A stretch of DNA of 55,134 nt from Macrophomina tecta (taxonomy: Eukaryota; Ascomycota; Dothideomycetes; Botryosphaeriales; Botryosphaeriaceae): positions 1 to 55,134 of the forward strand of contig JAKSGN010000009.1 of NCBI GenBank assembly GCA_024180945.1, in the 5' to 3' direction. The position numbers and the translations under genes were made by a program. Shown piece by piece: positions 54,280 through 55,134 of this stretch. Within the stretch, counting starts at the first letter, position 1. The number at the start of each line of letters is the position of its first letter. The notes under the pieces were generated by a model. That model was not told where the DNA came from, did no database searches, and saw nothing but the letters and a program-made list of their open reading frames with translations.

Positions 54280-55134
54280 ACGTACCCGGCAAGCGAGCCG
54301 CGCACCCTATTAACTTTTTACGTATTTACAGCTTTTTAGCTCAGCAGCGCATTGGGGTGCTACTAATATAATAATTACCGTAGGTTAAGGAGCCTCTTGA
54401 CGACCCTTTCCACATATACGAGAATTGTGGCCTGTCTTGCCGCAGGTCCTACAGCGCCCTTTGGGTTGCTCACCTTTCCCTTAGCGCGCCCTAGCAACGT
54501 CCATTTGAGCAGTAATCTCCTCAGCCTCTACCTTTATTAAGACGCCTCCCTTCTAAGTCCGCTTCTTTTTGCGCTGGTTACGCTTTATAGCGGCCTCCTT
54601 CTCCTTCCGAAGCCTCGCCATCTCAGCCTCCATCAAGGCCATCCCATGTAACATCAGCTGAGTGCCCTTACCAAGCTGATCATAGGGCTCAAGAATCGGC
54701 GTAGGTGAAGAGTCTTGATGCCTTTGAATCCGCTTACGAAATAGAGTCAATTAAGACTCAAATTCGCGTGCGTTACTTGGTGTCTTTGTCTCCCACAGAG
54801 CCTCTGTTACCGTATCTCTCCATCGTACGCCGTGCGAGCTTAAACCACTTTTTAATCACGCCTATATCCTTGCATAAGGCTCGCTGGTGATCGTACGGTC
54901 GATTGAATTTAGTCTTAAGCTGCTGCAAAGTCCGCTTGTCAAAAGTCCTTTAGCCACTTCTGGCCAACCTGGCCAGCGTCGCGCGTAGCAAGGAGTTTAT
55001 TGGTCATATCTCGAAAAGCAGCTAACGCAGGCTCGAATCCTCGTGGATATAGATCAAGTATATGCTTGATACTAGCCTCTTCTTTAAGCTTGGTGAGCTT
55101 CTTTGAATTGTGCTCACAATCGCGTTGTGACGAG
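54280..55134 (-). mobile_element. Internally deleted Fot1/pogo-type transposon (element P4, runs off window)
   Basis: Left end ACGTACCCGGCAAGCGAGCC after TA 54278-54279, matching the ACGT-type ends of P2 and P3. Minus-strand remnants: a zinc-knuckle tail (CRTCGKTGHNSRICG near 54410-54460), a charged coiled-coil-like C-terminus at 54553-54750, and directly upstream the N-terminal HTH region (HNSKKLTKLKEEASIKHILD near 55060-55120). The catalytic core between them is missing, apparently deleted near 54750-54830. Right end outside the window. Partly RIPed. Confidence 0.7.

Overview
The window is a repeat-rich, probably subtelomeric piece of a filamentous ascomycete (Pezizomycotina) genome. The genes have short GT-AG introns, and most repeats carry the signature of repeat-induced point mutation (RIP): long AT-rich stretches with CA and TG almost absent and TA in excess. 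Short telomere-type CCCTAA tracts lie next to helicase genes. I cannot name the species.

Layout. (1) 1-12866 is a GC-rich, un-RIPed block of three head-to-tail copies of a telomere-linked helicase element, all transcribed leftwards: A' (cut by the window edge), A (helicase truncated) and B (full helicase). Each copy has an OrsD-type zinc-finger ORF followed, in another reading frame, by a large ORF. That large ORF joins a domain I read as a tyrosine-recombinase catalytic fold (R, K, xxxR, H, Y) to a RecQ-type helicase. Each copy begins with the same upstream terminus: AATCGACC repeats, telomere-like repeats, a hairpin and a final GGTTTGG/GGTTAGG. A' abuts the broken helicase of A, and A abuts a LINE cut inside its RNase H domain. 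(2) 12867-33501 is a graveyard of RIPed LTR retrotransposons: a plus-strand Gypsy remnant, a minus-strand Gypsy with LTRs at 16633 and 24781, an intact solo LTR nested in it, further LTR copies and a probable Copia remnant. (3) 33502-37260 is a low-repeat island with a two-domain SnoaL-like gene and unidentified exon-like scraps. (4) 37261-50230 is RIPed sequence with an approximately 88-bp satellite, a GC-rich patch, three Fot1/pogo-type DNA transposons with clear TIRs and TA duplications, and more LTRs. (5) 50231-54279 is a second island with a complete four-exon laccase. (6) From 54280 a fourth, internally deleted pogo-type element runs off the window.

How it fits together. Only the laccase and the SnoaL-like gene look like host genes; they sit in islands between RIPed repeats. 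The helicase block is the most unusual part. Recombinase-like and helicase domains share one polypeptide, the upstream ends are precise, and the copies are serially truncated. This suggests a mobile or chromosome-end-extending element rather than a host repair gene. The mechanism is inference; the motifs, junctions and repeats are read directly from the sequence.
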